Source: Lysobacter sp. 5GHs7-4 (GTDB taxonomy: Bacteria; Pseudomonadota; Gammaproteobacteria; Xanthomonadales; Xanthomonadaceae). From it: a stretch of DNA of 64,000 bases. This document shows, in pieces, positions 42,618-53,529 of the stretch. A program made the translations under genes and the position numbers. The notes under the pieces were generated by a model. The model had not been told where the DNA came from. It made no database searches and was given only the letters and a program-made list of their open reading frames with translations. Every line of letters starts with the position of its first letter. Within the stretch, counting starts at the first letter, position 1. Location of the stretch: the NCBI RefSeq assembly GCF_021284765.1, contig NZ_CP089924.1, positions 1,940,001-2,004,000 of the forward strand, written 5' to 3'.

Positions 42618-43133
42618 ATGGGTATCGAAATCGAGCGCAAATTTCTGGTGGCCGGCGACGGCTGGCGCGCGCAGGCGCGGGAGGTCGTGGCGATGGCGCA
42701 GGGGTACCTGAACGATCTGGCCATCCTCGACAGCGGTGCGATGAAGGCCTCGGTGCGCGTGCGCATCGCCGGCGATGCGGCTTATCTCAACCTCAAGTCG
42801 CGCGAGCTAGGGCACACCCGCCAGGAGTTCGACTATCCGATCCCGGTGGCCGACGCGCGCGCGTTGATGGCGCTGTGTACGGGCGGTGCGATTGACAAGC
42901 GCCGGCACTATGTGGAGCACGAGGGGCATGTGTGGGAAGTCGACGAGTTCCTGGGCGACAACGCCGGGCTGGTGGTGGCCGAGCTGGAGCTGGCGCACGC
43001 CGACGAGGCCTATGTGCGTCCGGACTGGCTGGGGCGCGAAGTGACCGATGCGGCGCGCTACTACAACCTGGCCCTGGCGACGCGGCCGTACGCGCAGTGG
43101 GACGAGCAGGAGCGCGCGGGCCTGGCGCCCTGA
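42618..43133 (+). CDS. CYTH domain protein (inorganic triphosphatase-like)
   Basis: A 171-residue CYTH protein. It starts MGIEIERKFLVAGDGW, the EIERKF signature, and continues with the paired basic and acidic strands typical of the tunnel fold: VRVRIAGDAAYLNLKS, KRRHYVEHEGHVWEVDEFLGDN and VVAELELA. Family members hydrolyse triphosphate or other phosphoanhydrides with a metal ion, as in NE1496-type enzymes; the true substrate is unknown. An AAAGGGTGAG site precedes the ATG. Confidence 0.9.
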   Translation: MGIEIERKFLVAGDGWRAQAREVVAMAQGYLNDLAILDSGAMKASVRVRIAGDAAYLNLKSRELGHTRQEFDYPIPVADARALMALCTGGAIDKRRHYVEHEGHVWEVDEFLGDNAGLVVAELELAHADEAYVRPDWLGREVTDAARYYNLALATRPYAQWDEQERAGLAP

Positions 43134-43348
43134 GGACGGCCCTTCGGACGCATGCCGGCGCCCGTGTAAGCGCCGATGCCGTTCATCCGAGCGGCGCCCA
43201 TACGCTCGATTCGTTGCGATTTCGTAAAATCGGCGATCCGTAGCCTAAAAATGGCCCGCGCGAGCCGCCGGACTACGCCTGTAGCGCCTTCTGCGAGACA
43301 ATGGCCGCTGCGCAGTCAGCGCAGCCATACCCCGCTAGGAGTCCCCGC

Positions 43349-44344
43349 ATGCTCGTGATCGGCGTCGCCGGTACCGAACTCACCGCGCAAGAGCGCGACT
43401 GGCTGCAGCACGATGCCTGCGCCGGCGTGATCCTGTTCACCCGCAACTTCGCCTCCAGGGCGCAGGTGGCGGAGCTGTCGGCCGCGATCCGCGCGGCCGC
43501 GCCGCGTCCGCAGCTGATCTGCGTCGACCAGGAAGGCGGGCGCGTGCAGCGCTTCCGCGAGGGCTACAGCGCGCTGCCGGCGCTGGACGGATTCGGGCGC
43601 TTGTACGCCAGCGACCGCGCCGCGGCGCTCAAGCTGGCCGAGGAGCACGCCTGGCTGATGGCTAAGGAAGTGCAGGCCAGCGGCGTGGACCTGAGTTTCG
43701 CGCCGGTGGTCGACCTGGGCCGCGGCAATCTGGCCATCGGCAACCGCGCCTTCGACGCCGATCCGCAGATCGTGGCCGAATTCACCCGCGCCTACGTGCG
43801 CGGCATGCACGCCGCTGGCATGGCCGCCACGCTCAAGCACTTTCCGGGCCACGGCTCGGTGCTGGAGGACACGCACTTCGACAACGCGGTCGATCAGCGC
43901 AGCCTCGACGAAATGCGCGCCACCGACCTGATTCCGTTCGTCGCCGGCATCGAGGCCAAGGCCGATGCGGTGATGATGGCGCACGTGGTGTATCCGCAGG
44001 TCGCGCCCGAGCCGGCCGGTTACTCGCCGCGCTGGATCGAGCAGATCCTGCGCAAGGAGATGGGCTTCCGCGGCGTGGTCTTCAGCGACGACATCGGCAT
44101 GGCTGCGGCGTTCTCGGTCGGCGGCGTAAAGTCGCGCATCGATGCGCACCTGGATGCGGGCTGCGACGTGGTACTGGTCTGTCATCCGAAGCTGGTCGAG
44201 GAATCGCTGACCGCGGTCGAGGGCCGCACGCTCAACACCATGGCGTTGACCGGTCTGATCGGACGCGGCGCGATGGGCTGGGACGGCTTGCTGGCCGACC
44301 AGCGCTATGGCGAAAGCCGCGGCCGCGTCGAGGGACTGGCTTGA
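43349..44344 (+). CDS. nagZ: Beta-N-acetylhexosaminidase NagZ
   Basis: Cytoplasmic glycosidase of peptidoglycan recycling, removing GlcNAc from anhydro-muropeptides. 331 residues from the ATG at 43349, which has an AGGAG site; an in-frame ATG at 43301 is before that site. The family-3 features include VDQEGGRVQRF, the KHFPGHGSVLEDTH loop with the general acid-base His, and the nucleophile Asp in VFSDDIGMAAAF. It overlaps the hpt gene by one base. The products of NagZ feed cell-wall recycling, but the genes after it are for purine salvage. Confidence 0.95.
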   Translation: MLVIGVAGTELTAQERDWLQHDACAGVILFTRNFASRAQVAELSAAIRAAAPRPQLICVDQEGGRVQRFREGYSALPALDGFGRLYASDRAAALKLAEEHAWLMAKEVQASGVDLSFAPVVDLGRGNLAIGNRAFDADPQIVAEFTRAYVRGMHAAGMAATLKHFPGHGSVLEDTHFDNAVDQRSLDEMRATDLIPFVAGIEAKADAVMMAHVVYPQVAPEPAGYSPRWIEQILRKEMGFRGVVFSDDIGMAAAFSVGGVKSRIDAHLDAGCDVVLVCHPKLVEESLTAVEGRTLNTMALTGLIGRGAMGWDGLLADQRYGESRGRVEGLA

Positions 44345-44913
44345 TGAGCGCCAAGACCGGTAACGGCCCCGATCTGGCCGCGGCGCTGCAAAACGCCGAC
44401 CTGCTGTTCGACCGCGCCACCCTGGAGCAGGCGATCGCGCGCATGGCGCAGACCATGCGCGGCGACTACGCCGGCGAGCGTCCGGTTTATCTGACCGTGA
44501 TGCACGGCGGCCTGCCGTTCGCCGCGCAGCTGGCGATGGAGTTGGGCGAACGCGGCCTGGACCTGGAGTTCGACTACCTGCACGCGACCCGTTACCGCGG
44601 CGCGACCTCGGGCGGCGAACTGGTGTGGAAGCACCGTCCGGCCACGCCCTTGCGCGGCCGCCGCGTGCTGCTGGCCGACGACATCCTCGACGAAGGCCAC
44701 ACCCTGCACGCGATCCGCGAGTGGTGCCTGCTCGAAGGCGCCAGCGAAGTGCGCATCGCCGCGCTCGCGGTCAAGGCCCACAACCGCTGCGTGCCCGGTA
44801 TCTGCGCCGATTACGTCGGCGTGGAAGTGCCGGACCGCTACGTGTTCGGCTACGGCATGGACTACCACGAGCAGGGTCGCAACCTGCCCGCGATCTACGC
44901 ATTGAAGGATTGA
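44344..44913 (+). CDS. hpt: Hypoxanthine-guanine phosphoribosyltransferase
   Basis: Type I phosphoribosyltransferase of 189 residues making IMP or GMP. The PRPP loop is RRVLLADDILDEGHTL, with the upstream GGLPFAAQLAMEL and the DYLHATRYRG flexible-loop region. The purine loop is near DYVGVEVPDRYVFGYGMDY. The start at 44344 shares one base with the nagZ stop. It is followed after 1 bp by a purine nucleoside phosphorylase family gene, and the two would work in sequence. Confidence 0.93.
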   Translation: MSAKTGNGPDLAAALQNADLLFDRATLEQAIARMAQTMRGDYAGERPVYLTVMHGGLPFAAQLAMELGERGLDLEFDYLHATRYRGATSGGELVWKHRPATPLRGRRVLLADDILDEGHTLHAIREWCLLEGASEVRIAALAVKAHNRCVPGICADYVGVEVPDRYVFGYGMDYHEQGRNLPAIYALKD

Positions 44914-44914
44914 G

Positions 44915-45688
44915 ATGAGCGAGGCAGGCATCGAACTGGCGATCATCGGCGGCACCGGTCTGTACAAGCTGGCCGAGCTCACCGACGTGGAAACGCATCA
45001 GCCGCTCACGCGTTACGGCGCGCCGTCCGGCCCGATCCGCATCGGCCGCCTCGACGGCCGGCGTGTCGCGTTCCTGGCGCGCCACGGCGAAGGCCATTCG
45101 CTGCCGCCGCACCTGATCAACTACCGCGCCAATCTGGCCGCGTTGCAGGCGCTGGGCGCGCAACGCGTGCTGGCGCTCAACACCGTCGGCGGCATCACCG
45201 AACGTTTCGGTCCGCGCGTGCTCGCCTGTCCGGATCAGCTGATCGACTACACCTGGGGCCGCGTGTCGACGCTGTGCGAGGTCGATGCCGAAGGCCGTGG
45301 CGGCGGTGAAGTGTTGCACGTGGATTTCGGCGAGCCGTACACGCGCAACCTGCGTCAGGCGGTGATCGCGGCGGCGCACGACGCCGGCGTGGCGATGGTC
45401 GGCGACGGTTGCTACGGCGCGACGCAGGGGCCGCGACTGGAGACGCGCGCGGAGATCGCGCGCATGCGCCGCGACGGCTGCGATCTGGTCGGCATGACCG
45501 GTATGCCCGAAGCGGGCCTGGCGCGCGAATTGGGATTGGACTACGCCTGCCTGGCGATCGTCGCCAACTGGGCGGCCGGCGCCGGTCCGGATCCGGACGA
45601 AGTGATCACGCTGCAGGACGTGCTCGATCATGTCGCCGCGGCGACGGCTGAATTGCCGAAATTGCTGGCCGCGCTGCTGGCAAAGTGA
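44915..45688 (+). CDS. S-methyl-5'-thioinosine phosphorylase
   Basis: Purine nucleoside phosphorylase family, 257 residues. Phosphate-binding regions are AIIGGTGLYKL and LARHGEGHSLPPHLINYRAN; GDGCYGATQGPRLETRAE and DLVGMTGMPEAGLARELGLDY are typical of MTAP/PNP. In human MTAP an Asp (A-T-D-Y-D) recognises adenine; here the matching place reads VANWAAG with Asn, fitting a 6-oxopurine. Pseudomonas PA3004, next to nagZ, is a known methylthioinosine phosphorylase, and the order here is nagZ-hpt-this gene. The product hypoxanthine is the Hpt substrate. Confidence 0.88.
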   Translation: MSEAGIELAIIGGTGLYKLAELTDVETHQPLTRYGAPSGPIRIGRLDGRRVAFLARHGEGHSLPPHLINYRANLAALQALGAQRVLALNTVGGITERFGPRVLACPDQLIDYTWGRVSTLCEVDAEGRGGGEVLHVDFGEPYTRNLRQAVIAAAHDAGVAMVGDGCYGATQGPRLETRAEIARMRRDGCDLVGMTGMPEAGLARELGLDYACLAIVANWAAGAGPDPDEVITLQDVLDHVAAATAELPKLLAALLAK

Positions 45689-45770
45689 TCGACATCGCAA
45701 ATTTTCTGACGCTCAGCGTCAGTCGGGCGGGGTGTCGGCGCCGCATCGTCGTCGATTCGCGTGCGAACGC

Positions 45771-45801
45771 TTGTCATCATCCTGTTCAGTTTGCATATAC
45801 T
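45771..45801 (+). promoter_or_regulatory. Likely sigma-70 promoter of the cold-shock gene
   Basis: TTGTCA at 45771-45776 and CATATA at 45794-45799 with 17 bp between (or TATACT at 45796-45801 with 19 bp). It leaves a leader of about 65 nt before the ATG at 45872, a length that could fold as cold-shock leaders do. Confidence 0.5.
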
Positions 45802-45871
45802 CGCGATGCGTCTCGGTCGCCCCGACGCGATGGCGCACGACAAACGCATCCAGCATGAGGTCAATAAGGAT

Positions 45872-46078
45872 ATGCAGTACGGCACCGTGAAATGGTTCAA
45901 CGACGCCAAGGGCTTCGGCTTCATCTCGCCCGAAGATGGCAGCGCTGATGTCTTCGTCCACTTCTCCGCTATCGCTGCGAAGGGATTCCGCAGCCTGCAG
46001 GAAGGCCAGCGCGTCAGTTATCAACTGACCCAGGGTCCGAAGGGCGCGCAAGCGTCCGAAGTGACGCCTGCCGCGTGA
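45872..46078 (+). CDS. Cold-shock protein (CspA family)
   Basis: A 68-residue single cold-shock domain. It starts [23 protein letters not shown]1 is KGFGFI and RNP2 is VFVHF, both needed for binding nucleic acid. GAGG lies 11 nt and AAGGA right before the ATG. Upstream in-frame ATGs exist, but the sequence they add is not domain-like and contains the promoter. A strong terminator follows. It stands alone. Confidence 0.95.
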   Translation: MQYGTVKWFNDAKGFGFISPEDGSADVFVHFSAIAAKGFRSLQEGQRVSYQLTQGPKGAQASEVTPAA

Positions 46079-46145
46079 TCGATTTGCTAGCCCGGTCGTC
46101 GCAGACGCGACATTCGCCGATGCGATCCGACTCGGACTGTTTCCA

Positions 46146-46175
46146 AGGCCCCGCTCAGGCGGGGCCTTTTTCTTG
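46146..46175 (+). terminator. Intrinsic terminator after the cold-shock gene
   Basis: Stem AAGGCCCCG / CGGGGCCTT, loop CTCAGG, then TTTTCTT. A classic terminator 68 bp after the stop codon. Confidence 0.9.
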
Positions 46176-46229
46176 GCGCGACCATGCATGCGTTCGCTGC
46201 ATCGCCGGTCGCGCCTGGTGGAGCCGCGC

Positions 46230-47471
46230 ATGAGCGCCTCATTGCGTATCGGCATCGTCGGCTACGGCAGCGGCGGCCAGGCGGCGGCGCTGCTGCTCTG
46301 CCGCGACGGCCACCGGGTCGAAGTGTTCGAGCGCGCACCGGTGCTCGGTCCGGTCGGCGCCGGCTTCCTGCTCCAGCCCACCGGCCTGAGCGTGCTGTGG
46401 GAGCTGGGCCTGCTCGACGCCGCCTTGGGCTATGGCGCACGCGTGCGCCGGCTGCACGGCGAGACCGTGGCCGGACGCGCGGTGATGGACATGCGCTACC
46501 GCGAACTGCATCGGCGCTATTTCGGTCTGGGGCTGCAACGCGGCGCCTTGTTCGCACTGCTGGATGCCGCCTGGGACGAAGGCCGACAGGTGCATTGCGG
46601 CCGCACCATCGTCGCCGTCGACCACGCACGTGGCATCTTGCGCGACGACGGTGGCGACGAGCACGGTCCCTACGACCTGGTGATCGTCGCCAACGGCGCG
46701 GCCTCGCTGCTGCGCGCGGACGTGGCGCAGCCGGCCCTGGATCGCCCCTATCCCTGGGGCGCGCAATGGTGCCTGGTCGAGCGCGGCGACTGGGCCTGGC
46801 GCGACGAACTGCGACAGCGCTACGTCGGCGCGCGGCGCATGGTCGGCATGTTGCCGGTCGGCCGCAGTCCCGGCGATGCCAGCGAACGTCTGAGTTTCTT
46901 CTGGAGCCTGCCGGTGGCGGCGCTGGACAGCGATGCGGTCCAGGACGAGGGCGCCTGGCGTACCGCGGTCGCGGCGGTGTGGCCGCAAGCGGCCGAACGT
47001 CTGCGCGACACCGCGGTGCCGCAGGGCCTGGCGCAGGCGCGTTACCGCGACGCGGTCGTGCGGCGCTGGCACCGCGATCGCAGCGTGCTGCTGGGCGACG
47101 CCGCGCACGCGATGAGCCCGCAGCTGGGGCAGGGCGTGAACATGGCGCTGCTGGACGCGCTGGCGCTGCGCGACGCCTTGCGCGCCGCGCCCGGCGTTCC
47201 GCAGGCCCTGGCGCAGTACCAGCGTCAGCGCCGCGCGCACGTCGGCGTCTATCACTTCTGGAGCCGCTGGCTCACGCCGCTGTTCCAGTCCGAACACGAC
47301 CGCATCGCGGCGCTGCGCGACCGCGTGTTCCATCCGCTGTCGCGCCTGCCTGGCGGACGCGGGCAGACGCTGCGCGTGCTCACCGGCCTGCGCAGCGGCT
47401 GGTTCGGCGCGCTGCCGCTGGCGCCGGCGTTCCTGGAAGCGCTGGACCAGCGCAGCGCCGACGAGGGCTGA
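46230..47471 (+). CDS. FAD-dependent monooxygenase
   Basis: A 413-residue flavoprotein of the para-hydroxybenzoate hydroxylase fold. The N-terminal dinucleotide motif is GIVGYGSGGQAAALLL, with VEVFERAP after it. The second FAD motif is LLGDAAHAMSPQLGQGVNMALLDA. The DG-type motif region around LVIVANGAASLLR is present. I start at 46230, which has a GGTGGAG site; an upstream ATG at 46173 is inside the terminator. Substrate unknown: it could act on a phenolic or polyketide compound. It stands before aidB but 109 bp apart, with a possible promoter between. Confidence 0.85.
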   Translation: MSASLRIGIVGYGSGGQAAALLLCRDGHRVEVFERAPVLGPVGAGFLLQPTGLSVLWELGLLDAALGYGARVRRLHGETVAGRAVMDMRYRELHRRYFGLGLQRGALFALLDAAWDEGRQVHCGRTIVAVDHARGILRDDGGDEHGPYDLVIVANGAASLLRADVAQPALDRPYPWGAQWCLVERGDWAWRDELRQRYVGARRMVGMLPVGRSPGDASERLSFFWSLPVAALDSDAVQDEGAWRTAVAAVWPQAAERLRDTAVPQGLAQARYRDAVVRRWHRDRSVLLGDAAHAMSPQLGQGVNMALLDALALRDALRAAPGVPQALAQYQRQRRAHVGVYHFWSRWLTPLFQSEHDRIAALRDRVFHPLSRLPGGRGQTLRVLTGLRSGWFGALPLAPAFLEALDQRSADEG

Positions 47472-47545
47472 GCGGCGCGACGTTCCGCTGGCGTGCACGC
47501 GGAACTCGTACTTGTCCAAACCGTACTTACCCGGACGGTACCCAC

Positions 47546-47551
47546 TAGAAT
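47546..47551 (+). promoter_or_regulatory. Possible -10 box upstream of aidB
   Basis: TAGAAT, 29 bp before the aidB start codon. No good -35 at the right spacing; the upstream DNA has direct repeats of CGTACTT (47507 and 47522) that might be a regulator site. Weak evidence. Confidence 0.3.
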
Positions 47552-47580
47552 CGAGCCATCGCATCCCCAGGGAGTGGCCG

Positions 47581-49218
47581 ATGTCCGAGTTGCCGCCGTT
47601 CGCGACCCATACGGTCCAGAACCAACCGCCGCCGTTCGCGCCGCGCGACCTGTGGCGCGACGACCAGGCGCTGCGCGACGCGGTCGCGCGCGAAGGCGGC
47701 GGCGATCACGCCGCGCACCTGGCGCGCTACGCGGCCCTGGCCGGCGACGCGCTGTACGCGCTCAGCTTCGATGCCCATCGCGACCGCCCGCGCCTGCGTA
47801 GCCACGACCGCTACGGCCAGCGCATCGACCTCGTCGAGTTCCATCCCCACTATCACGCGCTGATGCAGGCTGCGATCGAGCACGGCGTCGCCGGTTACTC
47901 CTGGCACGCCGGCGGGCCGGGCGCGCACGTCGCGCGCGCGGCGCTGAGCTACCTGCACCACCAGGTCGAACCCGGCACCAGTTGCCCGCTGACCATGACC
48001 CACGCCGCGGTGCCGGTGCTGCGGCATGCGCCGGCGCTGGCCGAATGGGCGCGCAAGGCCGCCGCGCCGCACTACGACGGCCGCGATCTGCCGATGCGCG
48101 AAAAAGCCGGCGTGACCCTGGGCATGGGCATGACCGAAAAGCAGGGCGGCTCCGATGTGCGCGCCAACCAGACCGTGGCCACGCCGCTGTCGGGCGACGA
48201 GTACCGCCTGGTCGGCCACAAGTGGTTCTTCTCGGCGCCGATGTCGGACGCGTTCCTGGTGCTGGCGCAGGCGCCGGCCGGCCTGAGCTGCTTCCTGCTG
48301 CCGCGCTGGCGGCCCGGCGGCACGCGCAACGCGCTGCGCCTGATGCGGCTGAAAGACAAGCTCGGCGACTGGTCCAACGCCTCCTCCGAAGTCGAGTTCG
48401 AAGGCGCCTGGGCGCAGCGCATCGGCGACGAAGGCCGTGGTGTGGCGACCATCATCGAGATGGTGATGCTGACCCGCCTGGACTGCATGCTGGGCTCGGC
48501 GGCCGAGATGCGCATGGCGCTGGCGCAGGCCCTGCACCATACGCGCCACCGCCATGCGTTCGGCAAGGCGCTGGTCGAGCACGCGCTGATGCGCAACGTG
48601 CTGGCCGATCTGGCGATCGAGGCCGAGGCCGCGTTGCAGTTCTCGCTGCGGGTGGCGCGCGCGGTCGACCGCGCGCCGCACGATCCCGCCGAGGCCGCGT
48701 ATGCGCGCATCGCCACCGCGGTCGGCAAGTACTGGATCTGCAAGCGCGCGCCGGCCTTCGTCAACGAAGCCCAGGAATGCCTGGGCGGCGCCGGCTATGT
48801 CGAGGAGTCGATGCTGCCGCGCCTGTACCGGCAGGCGCCGTTGAACTCGATCTGGGAAGGCAGCGGCAACATCCAGTGCCTGGACGTGTTGCGCGCGCTG
48901 GCGCGCGAACCCGAGGCCGGACGCGCTGTGCTGGACGAGCTGCGCCGCAGCCGTGGGCGGGTGGCTGCCCTGGACGCGCGCATCGTCGAGCTCGAACTCG
49001 CGTTGCAAGGCAGCGCGCGTATCGAGGAGAGCCAGGCGCGGTTGTGGGTGGAGCGCCTGGCGCTGGCGCTGCAGGCGGCGGTGTTGCTGGAGGCCGACAG
49101 TCCCTGCGCCGAGGCGTTCTGCCGCAGTCGCCTGGACGGGGCGCACGGACTCGCGTTCGGCACTTTGCCCGGCGACGTCGATTTCGGCGCGATCCTGCAG
49201 CGCGCGTTGCCGGAATGA
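47581..49218 (+). CDS. aidB: AidB-type acyl-CoA dehydrogenase
   Basis: A 545-residue protein aligning with E. coli AidB from near its start (FATHTVQNQPPPF versus WQTHTVFNQPIPL) to the end. Diagnostic pieces are GMGMTEKQGGSDV, VGHKWFFSAPMSDAFLVLAQ, LKDKLGDWSNASSEVEF, ECLGGAGYVEESMLPRLYR and NSIWEGSGNIQCLDVLRAL. E. coli AidB belongs to the Ada adaptive response and binds DNA and FAD. The ATG at 47581 follows a GGGAG site. It overlaps the next gene by 4 bp. The Ada regulator is not in the window, so induction cannot be judged. Confidence 0.93.
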   Translation: MSELPPFATHTVQNQPPPFAPRDLWRDDQALRDAVAREGGGDHAAHLARYAALAGDALYALSFDAHRDRPRLRSHDRYGQRIDLVEFHPHYHALMQAAIEHGVAGYSWHAGGPGAHVARAALSYLHHQVEPGTSCPLTMTHAAVPVLRHAPALAEWARKAAAPHYDGRDLPMREKAGVTLGMGMTEKQGGSDVRANQTVATPLSGDEYRLVGHKWFFSAPMSDAFLVLAQAPAGLSCFLLPRWRPGGTRNALRLMRLKDKLGDWSNASSEVEFEGAWAQRIGDEGRGVATIIEMVMLTRLDCMLGSAAEMRMALAQALHHTRHRHAFGKALVEHALMRNVLADLAIEAEAALQFSLRVARAVDRAPHDPAEAAYARIATAVGKYWICKRAPAFVNEAQECLGGAGYVEESMLPRLYRQAPLNSIWEGSGNIQCLDVLRALAREPEAGRAVLDELRRSRGRVAALDARIVELELALQGSARIEESQARLWVERLALALQAAVLLEADSPCAEAFCRSRLDGAHGLAFGTLPGDVDFGAILQRALPE

Positions 49219-49754
49219 GCGGCATGCGCGATGCCGCGGCGGGGATGGCATTGGCCTTGATGCTGATCGCCGGCGTGTCCTGCACCCGTCAGACCGCACC
49301 GCCGGCGCAGAGCACCGGCGCCAACGCGCCGGCTTTGCTGCCGCCGGCGCAGCGCGCCGACCGCATCGAGATCGACAAGTCCGAGCGCCGCATGCGCCTG
49401 TTGCGCGAGGGCCGGGTGATCGCCAGTTACCGCATCGCCCTGGGCGACGCGCCGAGCGGCCACAAGCGCCAACGCGGCGACGAGCGCACGCCCGAAGGCG
49501 AGTACCGCATCAGCGAGCGCAATCGCAACAGCGCCTTCCATCTGTCGCTGCGCGTGTCGTATCCCAACGACGGCGACCGCCGTTGGGCGCGCGAGCACGG
49601 CGTGGATCCCGGCGGCGACATCATGATCCACGGCGGCAGTTCGTCGTGGTGGCGTCAGGATTGGACCGACGGCTGCGCCGCGGTCAGCGACGCCGAGATC
49701 GAAGACATCTGGAGCCGGGTGCCGGTGGGTACGCCGATCCGCATCGACCCCTGA
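49215..49754 (+). CDS. L,D-transpeptidase (YkuD/ErfK family)
   Basis: A 179-residue exported protein whose start overlaps the aidB stop (ATGA). The N-terminus is a signal sequence (ALALMLIAGVSC) with a cysteine at residue 23, so it may be a lipoprotein, although the lipobox is not ideal. The catalytic domain shows DKSERRMRLLREGRVIASY, TPEGEYRI and MIHGGSSSW...TDGCAAVSD, with the His and Cys of the YkuD domain. Such enzymes link peptidoglycan stems or anchor lipoproteins. The link to aidB may be just transcriptional. Confidence 0.88.
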   Translation: MSGMRDAAAGMALALMLIAGVSCTRQTAPPAQSTGANAPALLPPAQRADRIEIDKSERRMRLLREGRVIASYRIALGDAPSGHKRQRGDERTPEGEYRISERNRNSAFHLSLRVSYPNDGDRRWAREHGVDPGGDIMIHGGSSSWWRQDWTDGCAAVSDAEIEDIWSRVPVGTPIRIDP

Positions 49755-51266
<1,512 letters not shown>

Positions 51267-51296
51267 CCGTTAGCGTGTAGTTCGCAAGCCATGTCG

Positions 51297-51325
51297 CCGG
51301 GCGCCCCTGCACGGGGCGTCCGGCG
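51297..51325 (+). terminator. Weak hairpin after the protease
   Basis: Imperfect stem CCGGGCGCCCC / GGGGCGTCCGG with loop TGCA-like, in the 77-bp gap between convergent stop codons. No T-tract. Confidence 0.45.
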
Positions 51326-51343
51326 CGTTACGTCGCGGCCCGC

Positions 51344-51715
51344 TCAGTCGCTCGCGTCGCCGCCCAGCGCCAGCGCGCGGCGTTTGCGGCTGAGTTTGCC
51401 CAGCGCCTCGTGGTACGACCAGGTCACCAGCTCGCGCAGGTAATCGGCCGGCACGGTGCGCACGTCGACGATGGTGATCCAGCGGAAGCGGCCCATCCAG
51501 CGGGCGGGCTTGATGCCGGGCACGCCGGTGAGTTCCAGGAAGCGATCGGGCGTGACCTTGATGCTGAAGCGCCAGCGCTCGGGCTCGCTGGTCTTGAAGT
51601 AGGCGTAGGTCTTGTCGCCCACCGTGTAGGTGAGGATGTTGGACGGATGCCCGTGCAGGGTGAACACGGCGCCGGGAAACTTGGCGCAGAACTTTTTCAG
51701 CTGGCTCGTATCCAT
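51344..51715 (-). CDS. MmcQ/YjbR family protein
   Basis: A 123-residue protein with the MmcQ/YjbR layout: MDTSQLKKFCAKFPGAVFT, then VGDKTYAYFKTSEPERWRFSIKV, a proline-rich GVPGIKPARWMGRFRWI and the C-terminal helix DYLRELVTWSYHEALGKLSRKRR. The family is thought to bind DNA but no role is known. It starts 17 bp after the ABC exporter stop, and shares its strand, so it is likely co-transcribed. Confidence 0.87.
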   Translation of the reverse strand: MDTSQLKKFCAKFPGAVFTLHGHPSNILTYTVGDKTYAYFKTSEPERWRFSIKVTPDRFLELTGVPGIKPARWMGRFRWITIVDVRTVPADYLRELVTWSYHEALGKLSRKRRALALGGDASD

Positions 51716-51732
51716 GCCGGCGCGTCCTTGAG

Positions 51733-53529
51733 TCAGTCCAGGAACTGCAGTTTGGCCAGTTCCGCGTACAGGCCGTCCTGGGCCAGCAATTGTTCGTGGC
51801 TGCCTTCGGCGACGATGCGGCCGCGGTCCATGACCACGATGCGGTCGGCCTTGAGCACGGTCGCCAGACGGTGCGCGATGACCAGGGTGGTGCGGCCTTC
51901 CATCAGCGTTTCCAGCGCCTGCTGCACGGCGCGCTCGCTCTGCGCGTCCAGCGCGCTGGTGGCCTCGTCCAGCAGCAGGATGGGCGCGTCCTTGAGCAGT
52001 GCGCGCGCGATCGCGATGCGCTGCTGCTGACCGCCGGACAGGCGCGCGCCGCGCTCGCCCAGTTCGGTGTCCAGGCCTTCGGGCAGGGCGTCGATGAAAT
52101 CGGCGGCGTGGGCGGCGCGCACCGCCGCTTCGACCGCGGCGTCGTCGGCGTCGAGGCGGCCGTAGCGGATGTTGGCGCGCGCGCTGGCGGCGAAGATGGT
52201 CGGCTGCTGCGGCACCAGGGCGATGCTTTCGCGCAACGCGGCCGGATCGAGCTGGCGCGCATCCAGGCCGTCGACGCGGACCGCGCCGGACTGCGGATCG
52301 TGAAAGCGCAGCAGCAGCGAGAACACCGTGCTCTTGCCGGCGCCGGAGGGGCCGACCAGGGCCACGGTCTCGCCGGGCCGCACGCGCAGGCTGAAGTCGT
52401 CCAGCGCCGGCAGATCGGGGCGCGCGGGGTAGTGAAAGCTGACGTCGTCGAACGCGATCTCGCCGCGCAGCGGCTGCGCCAACGTCTGCGGTTGCGCCGG
52501 CGCTTCGATGGCGTTGGCTTCGTTGAGCAGTTCGCTGATCCGGCCCATGCCGCCGGCCGCGCGCTGCAGGTCGTTCCAGACTTCGGCCAGGGCGCCGACC
52601 GAACCGCCGGCGATCAGGGCGTAGAGGATGAACTGGCCCAGGGTGCCGGCCGTCATGTGGCCGCGCGCGACTTCGTGCGCGCCCGACCACAGCACCAGGG
52701 TGATCGCGCCGAAGATCAGGGTGATGGCGACCGCGGTGACCAGCGACTGGATGCCGATGCGCTTGCGCGCGGTCGCCACCGCCAGCTTGAGCGCGCTGTC
52801 GAAACGGCCGCGCTCGTAAGGCTCGCGCGCATGCGCCTGCACGGTGCGCACCGCGCCCAGGGTTTCGCTGGCCAGGGCGTTGGCGTCGGCGACGCGGTCC
52901 TGGCTGGCGCGCGAAATCTTCTGCAGCCGGCGGCTGCCGATCACGATCGGCAGCACCGCCAGCGGGATGCCCAGCATGGCGTAGGCGGCCAGACGCGGCT
53001 CGGTGATGAACAGCATCGCGATGCTGCCGATCACCGTGATCGAGCTGCGCAGCGCCACCGACATGCTGGAGCCGACCACGCTGCGCAGCAGTTCGGCGTC
53101 GGCGGTCAAACGCGAGACCAGCTCGCCGCTGCGGCTGCGGTCGTGGAAGCCCGCGTCCAGGCCGATCAGATGCGCGTACAACTGCTGGCGCAGGTCGGCG
53201 ACCACGCGTTCGCCCAGCAAGGACACGAAGAAGAAGCGCGCCGCGGTCGCCAGCGCCAGCGCCACGGCCACGCCGAACAGCAGCAGGAAGGCTTGGTCGA
53301 TCGCGCCGCCGCCCTGGCTGAAGGCCTGGTCGATCATGGTCTTGAACGCCGGCGGCAGGCTCAGGGTGGCGGTGCTGGACGCGGCCAGCGCGATCAGCCA
53401 GGCCACGAACAGCCCCAGGTGCTTGCGCACGAACGGCCACAGGGTACGCAGGCTGCCGATCGGCGCCTTGGCGGTGGCGGTCTTGGCCGGCGCGGCGTCG
53501 ATGGGGGCGTGCTCGGCGGTGTCGGTCAT
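51733..53529 (-). CDS. ABC exporter with fused membrane and ATPase domains
   Basis: A 598-residue half-transporter of the type I exporter (MsbA/LmrA) class. The membrane domain has about six helices (residues 35-320). The ATPase domain contains Walker [10 protein letters not shown], the Q-loop VPQQPTIF, signature LSGGQQQR, Walker [13 protein letters not shown] and the H-loop IAHRLATV. It would work as a homodimer. Substrate unknown: lipid, lipid A or drug-like. The start overlaps the yigZ stop (ATGA). The upstream sigma/regulator genes are on the same strand and spaced closely, so it could be part of the same transcript. Confidence 0.92.
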   Translation of the reverse strand: MTDTAEHAPIDAAPAKTATAKAPIGSLRTLWPFVRKHLGLFVAWLIALAASSTATLSLPPAFKTMIDQAFSQGGGAIDQAFLLLFGVAVALALATAARFFFVSLLGERVVADLRQQLYAHLIGLDAGFHDRSRSGELVSRLTADAELLRSVVGSSMSVALRSSITVIGSIAMLFITEPRLAAYAMLGIPLAVLPIVIGSRRLQKISRASQDRVADANALASETLGAVRTVQAHAREPYERGRFDSALKLAVATARKRIGIQSLVTAVAITLIFGAITLVLWSGAHEVARGHMTAGTLGQFILYALIAGGSVGALAEVWNDLQRAAGGMGRISELLNEANAIEAPAQPQTLAQPLRGEIAFDDVSFHYPARPDLPALDDFSLRVRPGETVALVGPSGAGKSTVFSLLLRFHDPQSGAVRVDGLDARQLDPAALRESIALVPQQPTIFAASARANIRYGRLDADDAAVEAAVRAAHAADFIDALPEGLDTELGERGARLSGGQQQRIAIARALLKDAPILLLDEATSALDAQSERAVQQALETLMEGRTTLVIAHRLATVLKADRIVVMDRGRIVAEGSHEQLLAQDGLYAELAKLQFLD

